Shown one piece after another: positions 15,856-24,262 of a stretch of DNA of 64,000 bases (positions are counted from its first letter, which is position 1; every line of letters starts with the position of its first letter). The stretch spans positions 5,357,001 to 5,421,000 of the forward strand of contig NZ_CP023865.1 of the NCBI RefSeq assembly GCF_003711105.1, written 5' to 3'. Source of the stretch: Actinoplanes teichomyceticus ATCC 31121. GTDB taxonomy: Bacteria; Actinomycetota; Actinomycetes; Mycobacteriales; Micromonosporaceae. Position numbers and translations under genes: made by a program. Under the pieces are notes generated by a model that saw nothing but the letters and a program-made list of their open reading frames with translations, was not told the origin of the DNA and did not search any database.

Positions 15856-16335
15856 TCAGGCGATGGTGGCGCGAAGCTTCGGCTCGGCCGTGATCTTGAT
15901 AGGGATGTCGTATCTTTCGGGCATGTTGTCCTCGACGTCGAGGACGGCGGTCTCGGCACACATCGCGGGGAAGACCTGCACCGCCTGCCCCGTCGCGGTT
16001 GCAGTGGTCGCCGCCAGCGACTTGCGGCGCACCAGGTAGCCGGTCGCGTCCGGGGTCATCGCGTTGTACGCGGTGTCGACGCCGGACTGCTTCTTCAGCC
16101 GGATGCGCGGGCCGGAGAACGTCCTGCGCCCGTTGACGTTGGTGTCGAACGTCGACTCGATGGAGCTGGTCGGCGCGTCTGCGGTCTCCGGGGCGAAGCC
16201 GGTCGCGCCGTCCTTGGTCATCCACTGCGAGATGCGGATCCCCGCGTCGATCTCCGACTTGGTGGGGGCGGCCGGGTTGGTGATGGACAGCACCCACCAC
16301 CAGGCCTCTTTGCCGTCGCCGATGATGTCAGGCAC
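15856..16335 (-). CDS. Major tail (tube) protein
   Basis: 159 residues, GTG with GGAG upstream. It is beta-rich (AWWWVLSITNPAAPTKSEI, TFSGPRIRLKKQSGVDTAY, YDIPIKITAEPKLRATIA), with the size and position expected for a siphovirus tube subunit: after the head-tail connectors and before the G/GT chaperones. The strong terminator right behind it fits high expression. No Ig-like C-terminal extension is present. Confidence 0.75.
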   Translation of the reverse strand: MPDIIGDGKEAWWWVLSITNPAAPTKSEIDAGIRISQWMTKDGATGFAPETADAPTSSIESTFDTNVNGRRTFSGPRIRLKKQSGVDTAYNAMTPDATGYLVRRKSLAATTATATGQAVQVFPAMCAETAVLDVEDNMPERYDIPIKITAEPKLRATIA

Positions 16336-16687
16336 GGTCCGTCTCCTTCTTCGTCTCGGTCTTCGGCTTCGCCGGCGGCTCGGCCTCGGTGGTCTTCGGC
16401 TCGGTGGTGACCGGCTGCGGGTCGACGAACGGCCCGCTGTCGCCGTCGGCCATCTGCGGCACCCGCGGCTCCCAGCCACGCGCCTCGAACGCGGGCAGCG
16501 CGCCGAAGCCGGTCTTCGCCCACGCGCCCAGCTCGGGGTGGTAGATCCACACCTGGCTGGAGTCGGTGGCGCCGTTGTCCGCGAGCGCCCAGCCCGCGGC
16601 GATCAGCTCGTCGCGGCGCGCGGCGCCCTCGGCGGGCGCCAGGTAGCCGTCCGGGTCGGCCAGCCAGTACGTCTGCGGGGCGCTCAT
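16328..16687 (-). CDS. Hypothetical protein before the major tail gene
   Basis: 119 residues. The N-terminal ~75 look folded (TYWLADPDGYLAPAEGAAR, VWIYHPELGAWAKTGF) and the last 35 are a disordered Thr/Lys/Pro/Glu tail. It overlaps the major tail gene by 8 bp. Possibly a minor head-tail or tail-assembly protein; no family recognised. Confidence 0.65.
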   Translation of the reverse strand: MSAPQTYWLADPDGYLAPAEGAARRDELIAAGWALADNGATDSSQVWIYHPELGAWAKTGFGALPAFEARGWEPRVPQMADGDSGPFVDPQPVTTEPKTTEAEPPAKPKTETKKETDRA

Positions 16688-17019
16688 GCGCGCACCAGCT
16701 TGTACGTGACCGACGTGGTGCCGGAGTAGGTGACCGTGGCGAACCCGGTGCTCGGGTCGACGTGGCCGGGGCTGACCCGGAACCAGCGGTCGGCGCCGGC
16801 CGGGATCGTCTGCGGCGTGGTGGTGCCCACGTTGCCGAGCGCGGTCTTGCCCGGGTCGGACAGGGTCACGGTGATCGATCCGCCGCCGCCGTTGATGACG
16901 ATCAGCAGCGCGCCGTTCGTGCCGACGTCGGCCTGGGCGATGGTGTCCGAGGCCGACACGGCGGCCGCGGTGACGGTCGTGGCCGCCGATGTGACGGACA
17001 CGGCGGTGAGCTGCGCCAT
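16684..17019 (-). CDS. Beta-rich small virion protein
   Basis: 111 residues, rich in Thr/Val/Ala/Gly with alternating strands (SITVTLSDPGKTALGNVG, VTYSGTTSVTYKLV), no Cys and no helix-forming stretch. Such proteins between tail terminator and major tail genes are often head decoration or fibre-like subunits. Its stop overlaps the next ATG as ATGA. Function is inferred from composition and place only. Confidence 0.62.
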   Translation of the reverse strand: MAQLTAVSVTSAATTVTAAAVSASDTIAQADVGTNGALLIVINGGGGSITVTLSDPGKTALGNVGTTTPQTIPAGADRWFRVSPGHVDPSTGFATVTYSGTTSVTYKLVRA

Positions 17020-17101
17020 GCGGCGCCCCCCTTCAGAGGATGTGGAGATCCGCCGGACGACGGACGGTGAACCTGTGCCGACGCGCCGTACAGTGGCGGC
17101 C

Positions 17102-17410
17102 GTGAGTGATCGAGATGCGCAGATGGCCAGCGAGTACGCGGCGGGCCGGGAGATCCCGGAGATCGCCGCCCGCTACGACGTGCCGGTGGCCTACGTAAAA
17201 CGGGTCATCGAGGAGGCCGCCGCCGCGCCGCTGCAACCGGTGAGATCGCGGTGGAGCCTCGGCTACCAGGGCAACCGAGCCCTGCTCGCACTCGTCCTCG
17301 GCTGGCTCGCATGGCGAGCGAGTGGTGCGCTGACCGTGTGGACGTTCGTGCTCGTCGCCGTCGTGGTGTACACGGCCATCTCGGTCGTGATCGGCCTGCG
17401 GCGCCGCTAG
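17102..17410 (+). CDS. Plus-strand HTH protein with two membrane helices (moron)
   Basis: 102 residues opposed to the late operon. Residues 3-38 form a resolvase-like HTH (YAAGREIPEIAARYDVPVAY), and residues 55-95 give two membrane helices (LLALVLGWLAWRA, VWTFVLVAVVVYTAISVV). TACAGT (17089-17094) lies 7 nt before the GTG, fitting a leaderless transcript. A membrane-tethered DNA-binding protein is a plausible lysogen-expressed regulator. The longer frame from 16730 crosses the previous gene and was rejected. Confidence 0.6.
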   Translation: MSDRDAQMASEYAAGREIPEIAARYDVPVAYVKRVIEEAAAAPLQPVRSRWSLGYQGNRALLALVLGWLAWRASGALTVWTFVLVAVVVYTAISVVIGLRRR

Positions 17411-17808
17411 CCCGGCGAGCTGACGTACTCGAACACCGTCGCCTGCGTCATCACGAGGCGGCCGGTTGAGCGGTCCCAGTCCGGCGGCCGGGAGTCGACC
17501 ATCGCCAGCCGCGAGCAGGACCGGCCGGGCACCTCCGGGCGCAGGCCGACCAGCGCTCCGATCACCCGGTCGGTGACCTTGCGGACCGCTTCGGCGTTGC
17601 CCGCCACGCTGTGCACGATCGCCGTGCACGTCACCCGGTCGGCGACTTCCTCGAGGGAGACCGCTTCCGGCATGTCGATGTGCACGTACGCCACCGCGTA
17701 CGGCAGGGCCGGCGGGCTGGCCGGGTCGACTGGGCCGTCCGAGATTGTCAGCGCCGGAGTGAGCGCCCTCAGTGCGGCCAGCACCGGGGCCGCATGTGAG
17801 CTGTTCAC
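17407..17808 (-). CDS. Tail terminator/completion protein
   Basis: 133 residues, GTG overlapping the previous stop as GTGA. The alpha/beta pattern (AAPVLAALRALTPALTI, YAVAYVHIDMPEAVSLEE, TCTAIVHSVAGNAEAVRKV) is that of the small protein that caps the tail tube and joins it to the head. It follows the HK97 gp10-like gene, the expected order. Assignment is by order and fold pattern. Confidence 0.7.
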   Translation of the reverse strand: MNSSHAAPVLAALRALTPALTISDGPVDPASPPALPYAVAYVHIDMPEAVSLEEVADRVTCTAIVHSVAGNAEAVRKVTDRVIGALVGLRPEVPGRSCSRLAMVDSRPPDWDRSTGRLVMTQATVFEYVSSPG

Positions 17809-18194
17809 AGGCCGAGGGCTTTCAGCACGACGTCCTCCAGCGCCTTCTCGAACCGCGGGGCCTCTGCCGCGAGGGCGGGGGCGAGGTGCGGGATCGGAGC
17901 GCGGCCCGGGGAGCCGTACTCCAGGATGTTGCCTAGCGGGCCTTGCGGCCGGTCCTTGTCCGGGCCGATCTCCGCCCACGCGCCGGTCGGTGTCTCGCGC
18001 GAGTCGTACGAGATGGAGCGGGCGTAGGCGGGCAGGTACGGGCCGCGGCCAATCCGCTTCTGGGCGTCCCGCTTGATGTTGAACGCGCCGCGCTGAACCA
18101 CCGCGCGGATCTCGCGGGGCAGCACCTCGACGGCGTGGTCGATCTGGGCGGCGAGCTTCCCAACCTCGGTGGTGTCGATCCGCAGCTCATCCAC
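17805..18194 (-). CDS. HK97 gp10-like head-tail connector
   Basis: 129 residues. The typical sequence features of this family are present: an N-terminal helix (VGKLAAQIDHAVEVLPREI), AFNIKRDAQKRIGRGPYLP, and the GNILEYGSPGRAPIPHLAPA loop with P-H-L near the end. It joins the head completion proteins to the tail terminator. Confidence 0.8.
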   Translation of the reverse strand: MDELRIDTTEVGKLAAQIDHAVEVLPREIRAVVQRGAFNIKRDAQKRIGRGPYLPAYARSISYDSRETPTGAWAEIGPDKDRPQGPLGNILEYGSPGRAPIPHLAPALAAEAPRFEKALEDVVLKALGL

Positions 18195-18378
18195 GGCCGC
18201 CCCCTGCCTGAGCTACTGCCGCGTCATCCACGAGCACCCCAGCGTCGCGGAGCATGGCGACCTGGTGACGCGGGTGCGACCTTCCCAGCTCGGCCCAGCC
18301 GCACAGGCAGCTTCCGAAGTCACGACGCTGGTGCGCGACCAGGACCTCCTCGGCAACCTGGTCGACGGTTGAGTCCAC
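18187..18378 (-). CDS. Small Cys/His protein of the connector operon
   Basis: 63 residues. The pattern VAEEVLVAHQRRDFGSCLCGW ... GRSHPRHQVAML is a small helical motif repeated across actinophage and actinobacterial proteins, with paired Cys and His that may bind a metal. It overlaps the gp10-like gene by 8 bp. Function unknown. Confidence 0.65.
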   Translation of the reverse strand: MDSTVDQVAEEVLVAHQRRDFGSCLCGWAELGRSHPRHQVAMLRDAGVLVDDAAVAQAGGGRG

Positions 18379-18388
18379 GGCGGCCTCC

Positions 18389-18781
18389 TCAGCTGGTGCG
18401 CTCGACCACGCCGATGCGGCGCGCGGTCTTCTCGGTGCCGTGCGCCAGGTCGCGGACTACGAATGTGCGGCCGGGCAGGTCCGGGTCGTGGGCCGACGCG
18501 GTGATCTCCACCTGATCCTCGGGCTCCAGGCCGGTCACGGACATGGGCAGCTGGATCTCCAGCCGGACCATCAGCAGCCGCGCCTCGCCGGTCCGTTCCT
18601 CCTGCGCCTGGACGCTCTGCTGCTGCACCCGGCACCGGCCGGCGTAGAGCTGCGTCCACGTGGGGGTCGTGTTGCCCCACTCGTCGGTCGTCTCGCCGGC
18701 CGGGCGCCGGATGATGCAGGTGTCGACCATGCCGGCCTCGGCTGCGGCCCGGCCTGCGGCGAGGGTCTCGGCGCGGTTCAC
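18389..18781 (-). CDS. Head-tail adaptor, DUF6093-like
   Basis: 130 residues. Matches the family layout: AAGRAAAEAGMVDTCIIRR, TPTWTQLYAGRCRVQQQ, a beta core (LLMVRLEIQLPMSV) and RTFVVRDLAHGTEKTARRI. It is the second head completion/adaptor protein after the connector. I chose the GTG that overlaps the previous stop as GTGA, like the other joins in this operon; a GTG 18 bp further upstream is also open. Confidence 0.75.
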   Translation of the reverse strand: MNRAETLAAGRAAAEAGMVDTCIIRRPAGETTDEWGNTTPTWTQLYAGRCRVQQQSVQAQEERTGEARLLMVRLEIQLPMSVTGLEPEDQVEITASAHDPDLPGRTFVVRDLAHGTEKTARRIGVVERTS

Positions 18782-21648
18782 CAGTGGCCCCGCGGCCACG
18801 CGTGGTGGTCCCGCTGGCCGGCGGGCCGGATGGTGAACGCGCCGGCCGGCCGGTCGTCGCCGAGCGCCCGGTCGATCGCGGCGCGGTCGGCGTCATCGAG
18901 CTCGGCCGCGGCGAGAGTCTCGGTGGCCCAGGTGTCGGTCTGCGTGTAGTCGTCGATCTGGCGGCTGGTGGACCGCAGCCCGGCAGCGTTGCGGACCATC
19001 CTGCGGGCCAGGTCCAGGGCGACGCGCTTGAGCGGAGCCAGGGACGGCAGAACGTCGAACCGGGCCGCGCCGACGTAGCCGCGAATCTCCGTGGTCACCA
19101 GCTCCAGCACCAGCTGCCCGGTGGCCGCCTGGACCTCCGTCTGCACCCACGCGTCCAGCTCGGGCAGCGTGAACAGCGTCGGGATCCCGGCGGCGGTGGA
19201 GGCCGTCACCGTGGCCGACGCCGACACGTTGCCAGCCGCGTCCCGGGCCCGGACGCCGAGCGTGTACGTCGTCCCCGCTGTCAGCCCGCCGAACGTGTAG
19301 GTCGTCCCGGTGACGCCGGCCTGGACCAGCACGCCGTCGCGGTACAGGTCGTACCCGGTGACGCCCGTGTCGTCGGTGGACGCCGGCCACGTCAGCACGA
19401 TCTGCGTCTGGTCGGCCGTGGCCTGCAGCCCGGCCGGCGTCGACGGTGCGGTGACGTCCGGGAAGCCGTACGCGGCCAGCGCGACCGGGGTCGGCATCTC
19501 CAGCCCGGCAGGGAACGGGTACGCGGGCGGGAGCGCGCCGAGGTCGGCCAGCAGGTTGGTCAGGGCCTGCTGCAGAACCGGGCTCTCCGCGGTCCCGGCG
19601 CGGTCGTGCACCGCGTCCAGGCCCCAGGAGTACTGCACGGTGCCGGTGGCGAACACCGCGGCGCCGGACGCAGCCCGGTACGCGGTCATCGCGTGGACGT
19701 ACGTGCCGGACTGGCCGTAGTCGTTGCCGTTGTCGTCGGACAGGCCACCGGTGACCGTAGTGGTGGCCTGCGACAGCCGGATCAGGCCGGCCGGGCGCTC
19801 GGTGCTCGACGTGTCCGCGGGCTCGTCCGCCTCGAAGCCGACGATCCCGACGGGGCTGGCCCAGGTGGCCGAGCCGGTCAGCGCCGCCACCGGGGTGGAG
19901 CGCCACAGCGGGAGGCCGGCGTGCGCCGCGGTCGCCACCAGCGATTGAGCGGCGATGCCGTTGAGCCGGAATCTCTGGCCGGTGAGCAAGCTGGCCGGGC
20001 GCCGGTCGGTGTTGAAGCTGCGCGTGTCCTGCCAGGTGCCGGAGTACAGGCCGGTGGCGTTGAGTGCCCCGTCGTGGGTGTCCTTCCAGCAGGCGAACGA
20101 CCGGCGGTCCGACGCGAACCGGATCCGCCAGAACGCCTCGTTGCCGGCCATGATGAGCAGGTTGGACGCCTGGGTGGAGTGGTCGCGGGCGGCCACGAAC
20201 GCGTCGCGCATCCCGGCCGACCAGTACTCGTCGTGCCCGGAGCTGATCACGACCTCGCGGCCGAGCAGCAGCGTCGGGTCGGCGTCGACCTGCGCGCACG
20301 TCAGGTAGTCAACGTCGTAACCGAGCCGCTCCAGCCACCTGACCAGGGGGTATTCCGCATTCCAGAAGGTCGTCTGCGGGTAGTACTTCCTGGTGAGCAG
20401 CGGCCGGTCGTAGCTGACCGCCTTCGCGCGCAGAGTCTTGTCGGCGGTGAAAGTGCTGGCGCTGCCCTGGCCGTAGAGCGACCGGCCGGCGTGCGGGTTG
20501 CTCGGGTCCGCCCCGGCGTGGTTGTACGCCTGCCACGTCGAATCGCTCAGCTTGACCGCGATCTTCGCCTCGTGGCCCGGGTCGGTGACGACGAACGGGC
20601 CGATGTGGCTCTTCGCGCTGGCCAGGTCGTTGCGGGCGATCGTGATGACGTAGACGCCCGGGGTCGCGTCGGCCGGCGCGCTCCAGGTTCCGTTGATCGC
20701 CCAGTTTGCGCAGGACGCCATGCCGGTCGTCGCGTCCACCGTGCCGGACGGCTGGGTGGTCTGCGGGCCGGCGATCGTGGCGACCTGGCGGGCGCCGCGG
20801 CCGCCGTACCAGCCGAGCCGGTACACCGTGCCGGTCCACGCCGCGGACGGTGAGTGCACCTTGAGGTCGATGCCCGTGCCGCGGGCCACGTACATGCTGG
20901 TGGCGTAGCCGAAGATGGTCGGGTCGCCCGCACCGCTGACGTCCCAGGTCGTCTTGTCGATGCCGACCAGGCGGTTTTCCGCCTCGATCGCCGTCTCCGC
21001 GGGCGGGGCCGGCGTGAGGTTGGCCGGCTCGAATGCCGCGACCACGACCATCGCCGGGGAGATCGGCACGCCGGTGATGGTGATGTTGTAGGTGCCGGCG
21101 GCCACCACGCCGGAGGCGACCGCGAGGCGCACCGGCTCGGCACCGAGCGCCGGACCCTGCACGACGTCCTCGACGGTCAGGCTCGCGCCGGTGATGGTCG
21201 GCGTCCAGGTGGTGCCGTCGTTGACTGTCGCGACCGCGACGTAGATGCGGCAACCGTCCACCGTGGTGACCACGGGCGCCAGGTTGATGCTGGTGGTGCC
21301 GCTCGGGTTGCCGTAGGTGGTCAGTGTCCCGGCGTGGACCGGGCCGAGGTCGTCGCGCGACTCCACCCAACCGGCCAGCGTCCGCGGGGCGGTGCTCGCG
21401 GACGGCTCCCGGACCCAGGTCAGCGACGTCTCGCCGCCGGCCGCGGTCAGGGTGGACATGGACAGGTCGCCCAGGGCCGGATCCGACGCCTCGGCAAGCT
21501 CCGTCCAGGTGCCGGACGGGTCAACGGATGCCGGGGCGACCGCGAACGCGACCAGCTTGCGGCCGGCGGTCGCCGCGGAAGGGAAGGTCGCGGTGTGCGT
21601 GGCGCTACTGGCCGAGGCCGAGTAGGTGCTCTTCCAGTCGCGCGCCAC
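18778..21648 (-). CDS. Head-tail connector fused to dimethylformamidase-beta-like and FN3 domains
   Basis: 956 residues in one frame. Residues 1-210 are a beta-rich lectin/jelly-roll-like region. Residues ~218-705 match the N,N-dimethylformamidase beta-subunit-like domain (EAENRLVGI, YRLGWYGGRGAR, AYNHAG, SGHDEYWS at 470-477, AGNEAFWR at 501-508, GFEADE). Residues ~733-820 are a fibronectin type III repeat (VTGYDLYRDG, YTLGVRARDAAGN). Residues ~824-940 are a normal gp6-like head-tail connector (FTLPELDAWVQTEV, LKRVALDLARRMVRNAAGLRS). It sits exactly in the connector slot, between the SAP-like and DUF6093 genes. Normal connectors are ~110-130 residues. The extra domains would project at the head-tail neck. 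Enzymatic activity is not shown; the iron-binding residues of true dimethylformamidase need alignment. Confidence 0.85.
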   Translation of the reverse strand: MARDWKSTYSASASSATHTATFPSAATAGRKLVAFAVAPASVDPSGTWTELAEASDPALGDLSMSTLTAAGGETSLTWVREPSASTAPRTLAGWVESRDDLGPVHAGTLTTYGNPSGTTSINLAPVVTTVDGCRIYVAVATVNDGTTWTPTITGASLTVEDVVQGPALGAEPVRLAVASGVVAAGTYNITITGVPISPAMVVVAAFEPANLTPAPPAETAIEAENRLVGIDKTTWDVSGAGDPTIFGYATSMYVARGTGIDLKVHSPSAAWTGTVYRLGWYGGRGARQVATIAGPQTTQPSGTVDATTGMASCANWAINGTWSAPADATPGVYVITIARNDLASAKSHIGPFVVTDPGHEAKIAVKLSDSTWQAYNHAGADPSNPHAGRSLYGQGSASTFTADKTLRAKAVSYDRPLLTRKYYPQTTFWNAEYPLVRWLERLGYDVDYLTCAQVDADPTLLLGREVVISSGHDEYWSAGMRDAFVAARDHSTQASNLLIMAGNEAFWRIRFASDRRSFACWKDTHDGALNATGLYSGTWQDTRSFNTDRRPASLLTGQRFRLNGIAAQSLVATAAHAGLPLWRSTPVAALTGSATWASPVGIVGFEADEPADTSSTERPAGLIRLSQATTTVTGGLSDDNGNDYGQSGTYVHAMTAYRAASGAAVFATGTVQYSWGLDAVHDRAGTAESPVLQQALTNLLADLGALPPAYPFPAGLEMPTPVALAAYGFPDVTAPSTPAGLQATADQTQIVLTWPASTDDTGVTGYDLYRDGVLVQAGVTGTTYTFGGLTAGTTYTLGVRARDAAGNVSASATVTASTAAGIPTLFTLPELDAWVQTEVQAATGQLVLELVTTEIRGYVGAARFDVLPSLAPLKRVALDLARRMVRNAAGLRSTSRQIDDYTQTDTWATETLAAAELDDADRAAIDRALGDDRPAGAFTIRPAGQRDHHAWPRGHW

Positions 21649-21680
21649 CGCACACCCCTCCTTCTGCTGATCGAGCTGGG

Positions 21681-21729
21681 CCCGGGCCGGCCGGATGGGA
21701 GACTCGGCAGGAGCCCCGGCCGGCCCGGG
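21681..21729 (-). terminator. 14-bp perfect hairpin between capsid and connector genes
   Basis: CCCGGGCCGGCCGG pairs perfectly with CCGGCCGGCCCGGG around a 21-nt loop, starting 4 bp after the stop of the upstream gene. No T-run follows, so it may attenuate rather than stop transcription, or protect the 3' end of the capsid mRNA. Confidence 0.65.
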
Positions 21730-21732
21730 TGC

Positions 21733-22068
21733 TTACTTGGTGGGCTTGCCCGCGGCGTCGAGCGCGGCGATCATGTCGTCGCGGGATGCGCCCTCCGGAA
21801 CGTCGACGCCCTGCGACGTCGCGTACTCCCGCCACTTCTCCACGCCGGAGCCGGGACCGCTGCGGGCCGGTACCGCACCCGGCGCCGGAGCCGACGGCCG
21901 GGCCGGCTCGTCCGACTCCTCGCCGTCCCAGACGTCCGGGTTGGTGATGGCCTTCGCCGCCCAGTCGGGCAGCTTGTCGGCTGGGCCGAACGTGCCGCTC
22001 TGGCCGGTCAGCTCGCCCTTGTCGTCGCGCTCGTGGACGGTGACGAAGGTTCGCAGTTTGCGGGCCAT
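21733..22068 (-). CDS. Small head protein with SAP/Rho-N-like C-terminus
   Basis: 111 residues. The N-terminal part (RKLRTFVTVHERDDKG, GPADKLPDWAAKAI) is typical of the gene following the major capsid in actinophages. A Pro/Ser/Ala linker leads to a ~35-residue helix-extended-helix unit (WREYATSQGVDVPEGASRDD) like SAP/Rho-N motifs, which bind nucleic acid. Probably a minor capsid or neck protein. Confidence 0.72.
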   Translation of the reverse strand: MARKLRTFVTVHERDDKGELTGQSGTFGPADKLPDWAAKAITNPDVWDGEESDEPARPSAPAPGAVPARSGPGSGVEKWREYATSQGVDVPEGASRDDMIAALDAAGKPTK

Positions 22069-22084
22069 GATCTAGTCCTTCCGG

Positions 22085-23116
22085 TCAGGCCACGTCGGCG
22101 GCGAGGGTGAGGTCCGGGTTGGCCATGACCGGCAGGCCGATCGCGGCCGCCTTGGTCCAGACCGCCACCGGGTCCTTGGTGCTGTAGGCGCCGGCCACAA
22201 CGCCCGGCTCGACGCCGGACAGGCCGTACTCCGGCTCCAGCGACTCGGCGGTCGTGCCGAGCAGCGTCGCGCCCAGGTCGGTGGCCTCGCCGGCGTCCGG
22301 CGAGCCCGGCGCGGGCAGCATGACGATCCGGTCGGCCGGAATGACCCGGGTGGCCGAGCCGTTCACCCGCACCTGCGCGTCGTAGATGTAGAGCGGCGGC
22401 AGGCCGTAGGACTGCAGCACGCTGTCCAGCGCGGTCCGCGATACCGCCGACGGGGTGCCGAGCATCGAACCGGCCAGGGCGCGGATCTCGGCGTTGCGCA
22501 GCAGGTAGCCCACCACGGTGGACGAGGTGAGCAGCGCGCCCGGCGCCTCGCCGTTGGTGGTGATGTAGGTGTCGCGCCAGGTGATCAGGTCGGCCAGCGG
22601 CGTGGCCGTCGCGACCGTCGACCACAGGGTGCCCGGGGCGACCGAATGGCCGCCGGAGCGACCGAAGTCCACCGTGGCGACCACGCCGTTCTCGTTGATC
22701 TGCAGCTGGCCCCGGTAGAGGGCCTCGCCGCGGAACATCTCCAGCCGGGCGGCGACCGCGCGGGCCATGCGCTCGGCGTCGGAGAGGATCGCGGTCCGGA
22801 TCGCGGAGTTGTCGCGGCGCTGACGCAGCCGCTCGTACTCGCCGAGCCGGATCTTTCGGGAGATCGGCGGAAGTTCACCGGTGACCCGGGTGACGCCCGG
22901 CCGGGAGCCGATCGGGCTTTCGGCGTCGTAGGCGCGCACGGTCGCCGCGTCGGTGAGGCCCTCGCCGCCGCGGGTGAACCGGTAGACGAGGTCGTCGACC
23001 TCGCGGCGCGGCAGCCACTGGCTGAGGATGAACCGGTTGCGGTCGAGGTCGGCCAGCGCGGCGCGGACGTAGCCGGTCAGCTCGGCCGGGTCGATGTATT
23101 CCTGGTTGATCAGCAT
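22085..23116 (-). CDS. Major capsid protein, E type
   Basis: 343 residues. Family features of phage capsid protein E are clear: NQEYIDPAELTGYVRAAL at the start, SQWLPRREVDDLVYRF, EYERLRQRRDNSAIRTAIL, and a C-terminal region with GLSGVEPGVVAGAYSTKDP and WTKAAAIGLPVMANPDL. It forms the icosahedral shell. The decoration and scaffold genes lie directly upstream, as in other E-type heads. Confidence 0.9.
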   Translation of the reverse strand: MLINQEYIDPAELTGYVRAALADLDRNRFILSQWLPRREVDDLVYRFTRGGEGLTDAATVRAYDAESPIGSRPGVTRVTGELPPISRKIRLGEYERLRQRRDNSAIRTAILSDAERMARAVAARLEMFRGEALYRGQLQINENGVVATVDFGRSGGHSVAPGTLWSTVATATPLADLITWRDTYITTNGEAPGALLTSSTVVGYLLRNAEIRALAGSMLGTPSAVSRTALDSVLQSYGLPPLYIYDAQVRVNGSATRVIPADRIVMLPAPGSPDAGEATDLGATLLGTTAESLEPEYGLSGVEPGVVAGAYSTKDPVAVWTKAAAIGLPVMANPDLTLAADVA

Positions 23117-23135
23117 GAGTCAGGTCCTCCCGGCC

Positions 23136-23567
23136 TCAGGCGTCGAATCGGATCTGCGGGAGGTCGGCCTTGTACGCGCCGCCGGCGTCGGGCCCGCCCG
23201 CGGTGCCCTGCGCGATCGGCAGCTTGCTGACCAGCACGCGGCCGTGCCACAGCAGCGCGCCCTGCACGTCCGCCGTGGTGGCCGCCGGGGCGTCGACGGC
23301 GCACAGCAGGATGCCGGCGCAGTCCTGGCGACCATCGGTGGCGGCGTTGTCGTACGGGCCGTACAGCCCGACGGTGCCACCGGCGCCAGTGCCGGTGATC
23401 CGGCCGAGCAGGATGCCCGACGGGAAGTAGCCGTTGGGGTAGTGCGTACCGGCGACGAACATGCTGGTGTCCAGCGTGATCGACGCGGCGCGCGAGGTGC
23501 CCTCTTCGGATCCCAGCCAGGACTGGTCGTCCTGGCCGAACGTCTCAGTCACGAGGCCGAGATTCAT
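23136..23567 (-). CDS. Head decoration protein (lambda gpD-like)
   Basis: 143 residues. It opens with the flexible N-terminus common to these trimeric caps (GLVTETFGQDDQSWLGSEEG), then a beta core (ASITLDTSMFVAGTHYPNG, YFPSGILLGRITGTGAGG, GALLWHGRVLVSKLP). Such proteins bind the three-fold sites of the expanded head and stabilise it. It lies between scaffold and major capsid. Confidence 0.82.
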   Translation of the reverse strand: MNLGLVTETFGQDDQSWLGSEEGTSRAASITLDTSMFVAGTHYPNGYFPSGILLGRITGTGAGGTVGLYGPYDNAATDGRQDCAGILLCAVDAPAATTADVQGALLWHGRVLVSKLPIAQGTAGGPDAGGAYKADLPQIRFDA

Positions 23568-23577
23568 TCGCGTGCTC

Positions 23578-24210
23578 CTAAGTCACGATGGTGGATTTCT
23601 TGTGGCGCTGGGCGTACAGGTCGGCGCCGGACGCCACGGAGCCCTTCGGCTGGTCGCTGCCGCGCGAGCCCTGCGACGGGTCCGCCTTGGGCCGCTTCGG
23701 CTTCTCCGGATCCGCCTGGCGGGCCGGGAACGCCTCCAGCAGCTCGTCGGCGTCCGCCTCCAGCTCCTCGCGGGTCGCACCGACGAGGCGTTTGGCCTGC
23801 GCCGGGCTCAGACCCTTCTCGGCGGCCACCTCCAGGCGCAGCGCGCGCAGCTCGGCGGCCGCGGCCCGCTCCTCGGCGGCGGCCCGGCGTTCGGCCTCCG
23901 ACTTGTCGGCGTCGGCCTTGGCCTGCTCCGCCGCCTCGAACTGAGCCAGGCGAGCCTTGAGCTCCCGGGCCTCGTTCCGTGCGGCGTTGCGCTCGGCCTT
24001 CATCCGGTCGATGGCCTGCTTGCCGGCGTCGCCAAGGTCGCCCGGCTGGTCGTCGTGGCCGGCACTGTCGGTGTCGCCGTCCTCGCCCTCGCCGGAGCCG
24101 CCCTTGATGGGCCAGATCGGGGCGCCGTTGCGGCGCAGGCCCAGCGCGGTCAAGCCGGTGAACGGGTGGACAGGCAGGTCCGGCCCGAAAGCCGGGACGT
24201 GGATCTTCAT
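23578..24210 (-). CDS. Capsid scaffolding protein
   Basis: 210 residues, mostly a charged coiled coil (residues ~75-145, with RMKAERNAARNEARELKARL) followed by KGLSPAQAKRLVGATREEL and a basic Lys/Pro tail. This is the usual plan of siphovirus scaffolds. It would direct shell assembly and leave before packaging. No protease motif is visible. Confidence 0.8.
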   Translation of the reverse strand: MKIHVPAFGPDLPVHPFTGLTALGLRRNGAPIWPIKGGSGEGEDGDTDSAGHDDQPGDLGDAGKQAIDRMKAERNAARNEARELKARLAQFEAAEQAKADADKSEAERRAAAEERAAAAELRALRLEVAAEKGLSPAQAKRLVGATREELEADADELLEAFPARQADPEKPKRPKADPSQGSRGSDQPKGSVASGADLYAQRHKKSTIVT

Positions 24211-24262
24211 GGGTGGTGACTCCGTTGCGGGGTCGGCCCGGGCGCCTTGCGCGCGCGGGAAG

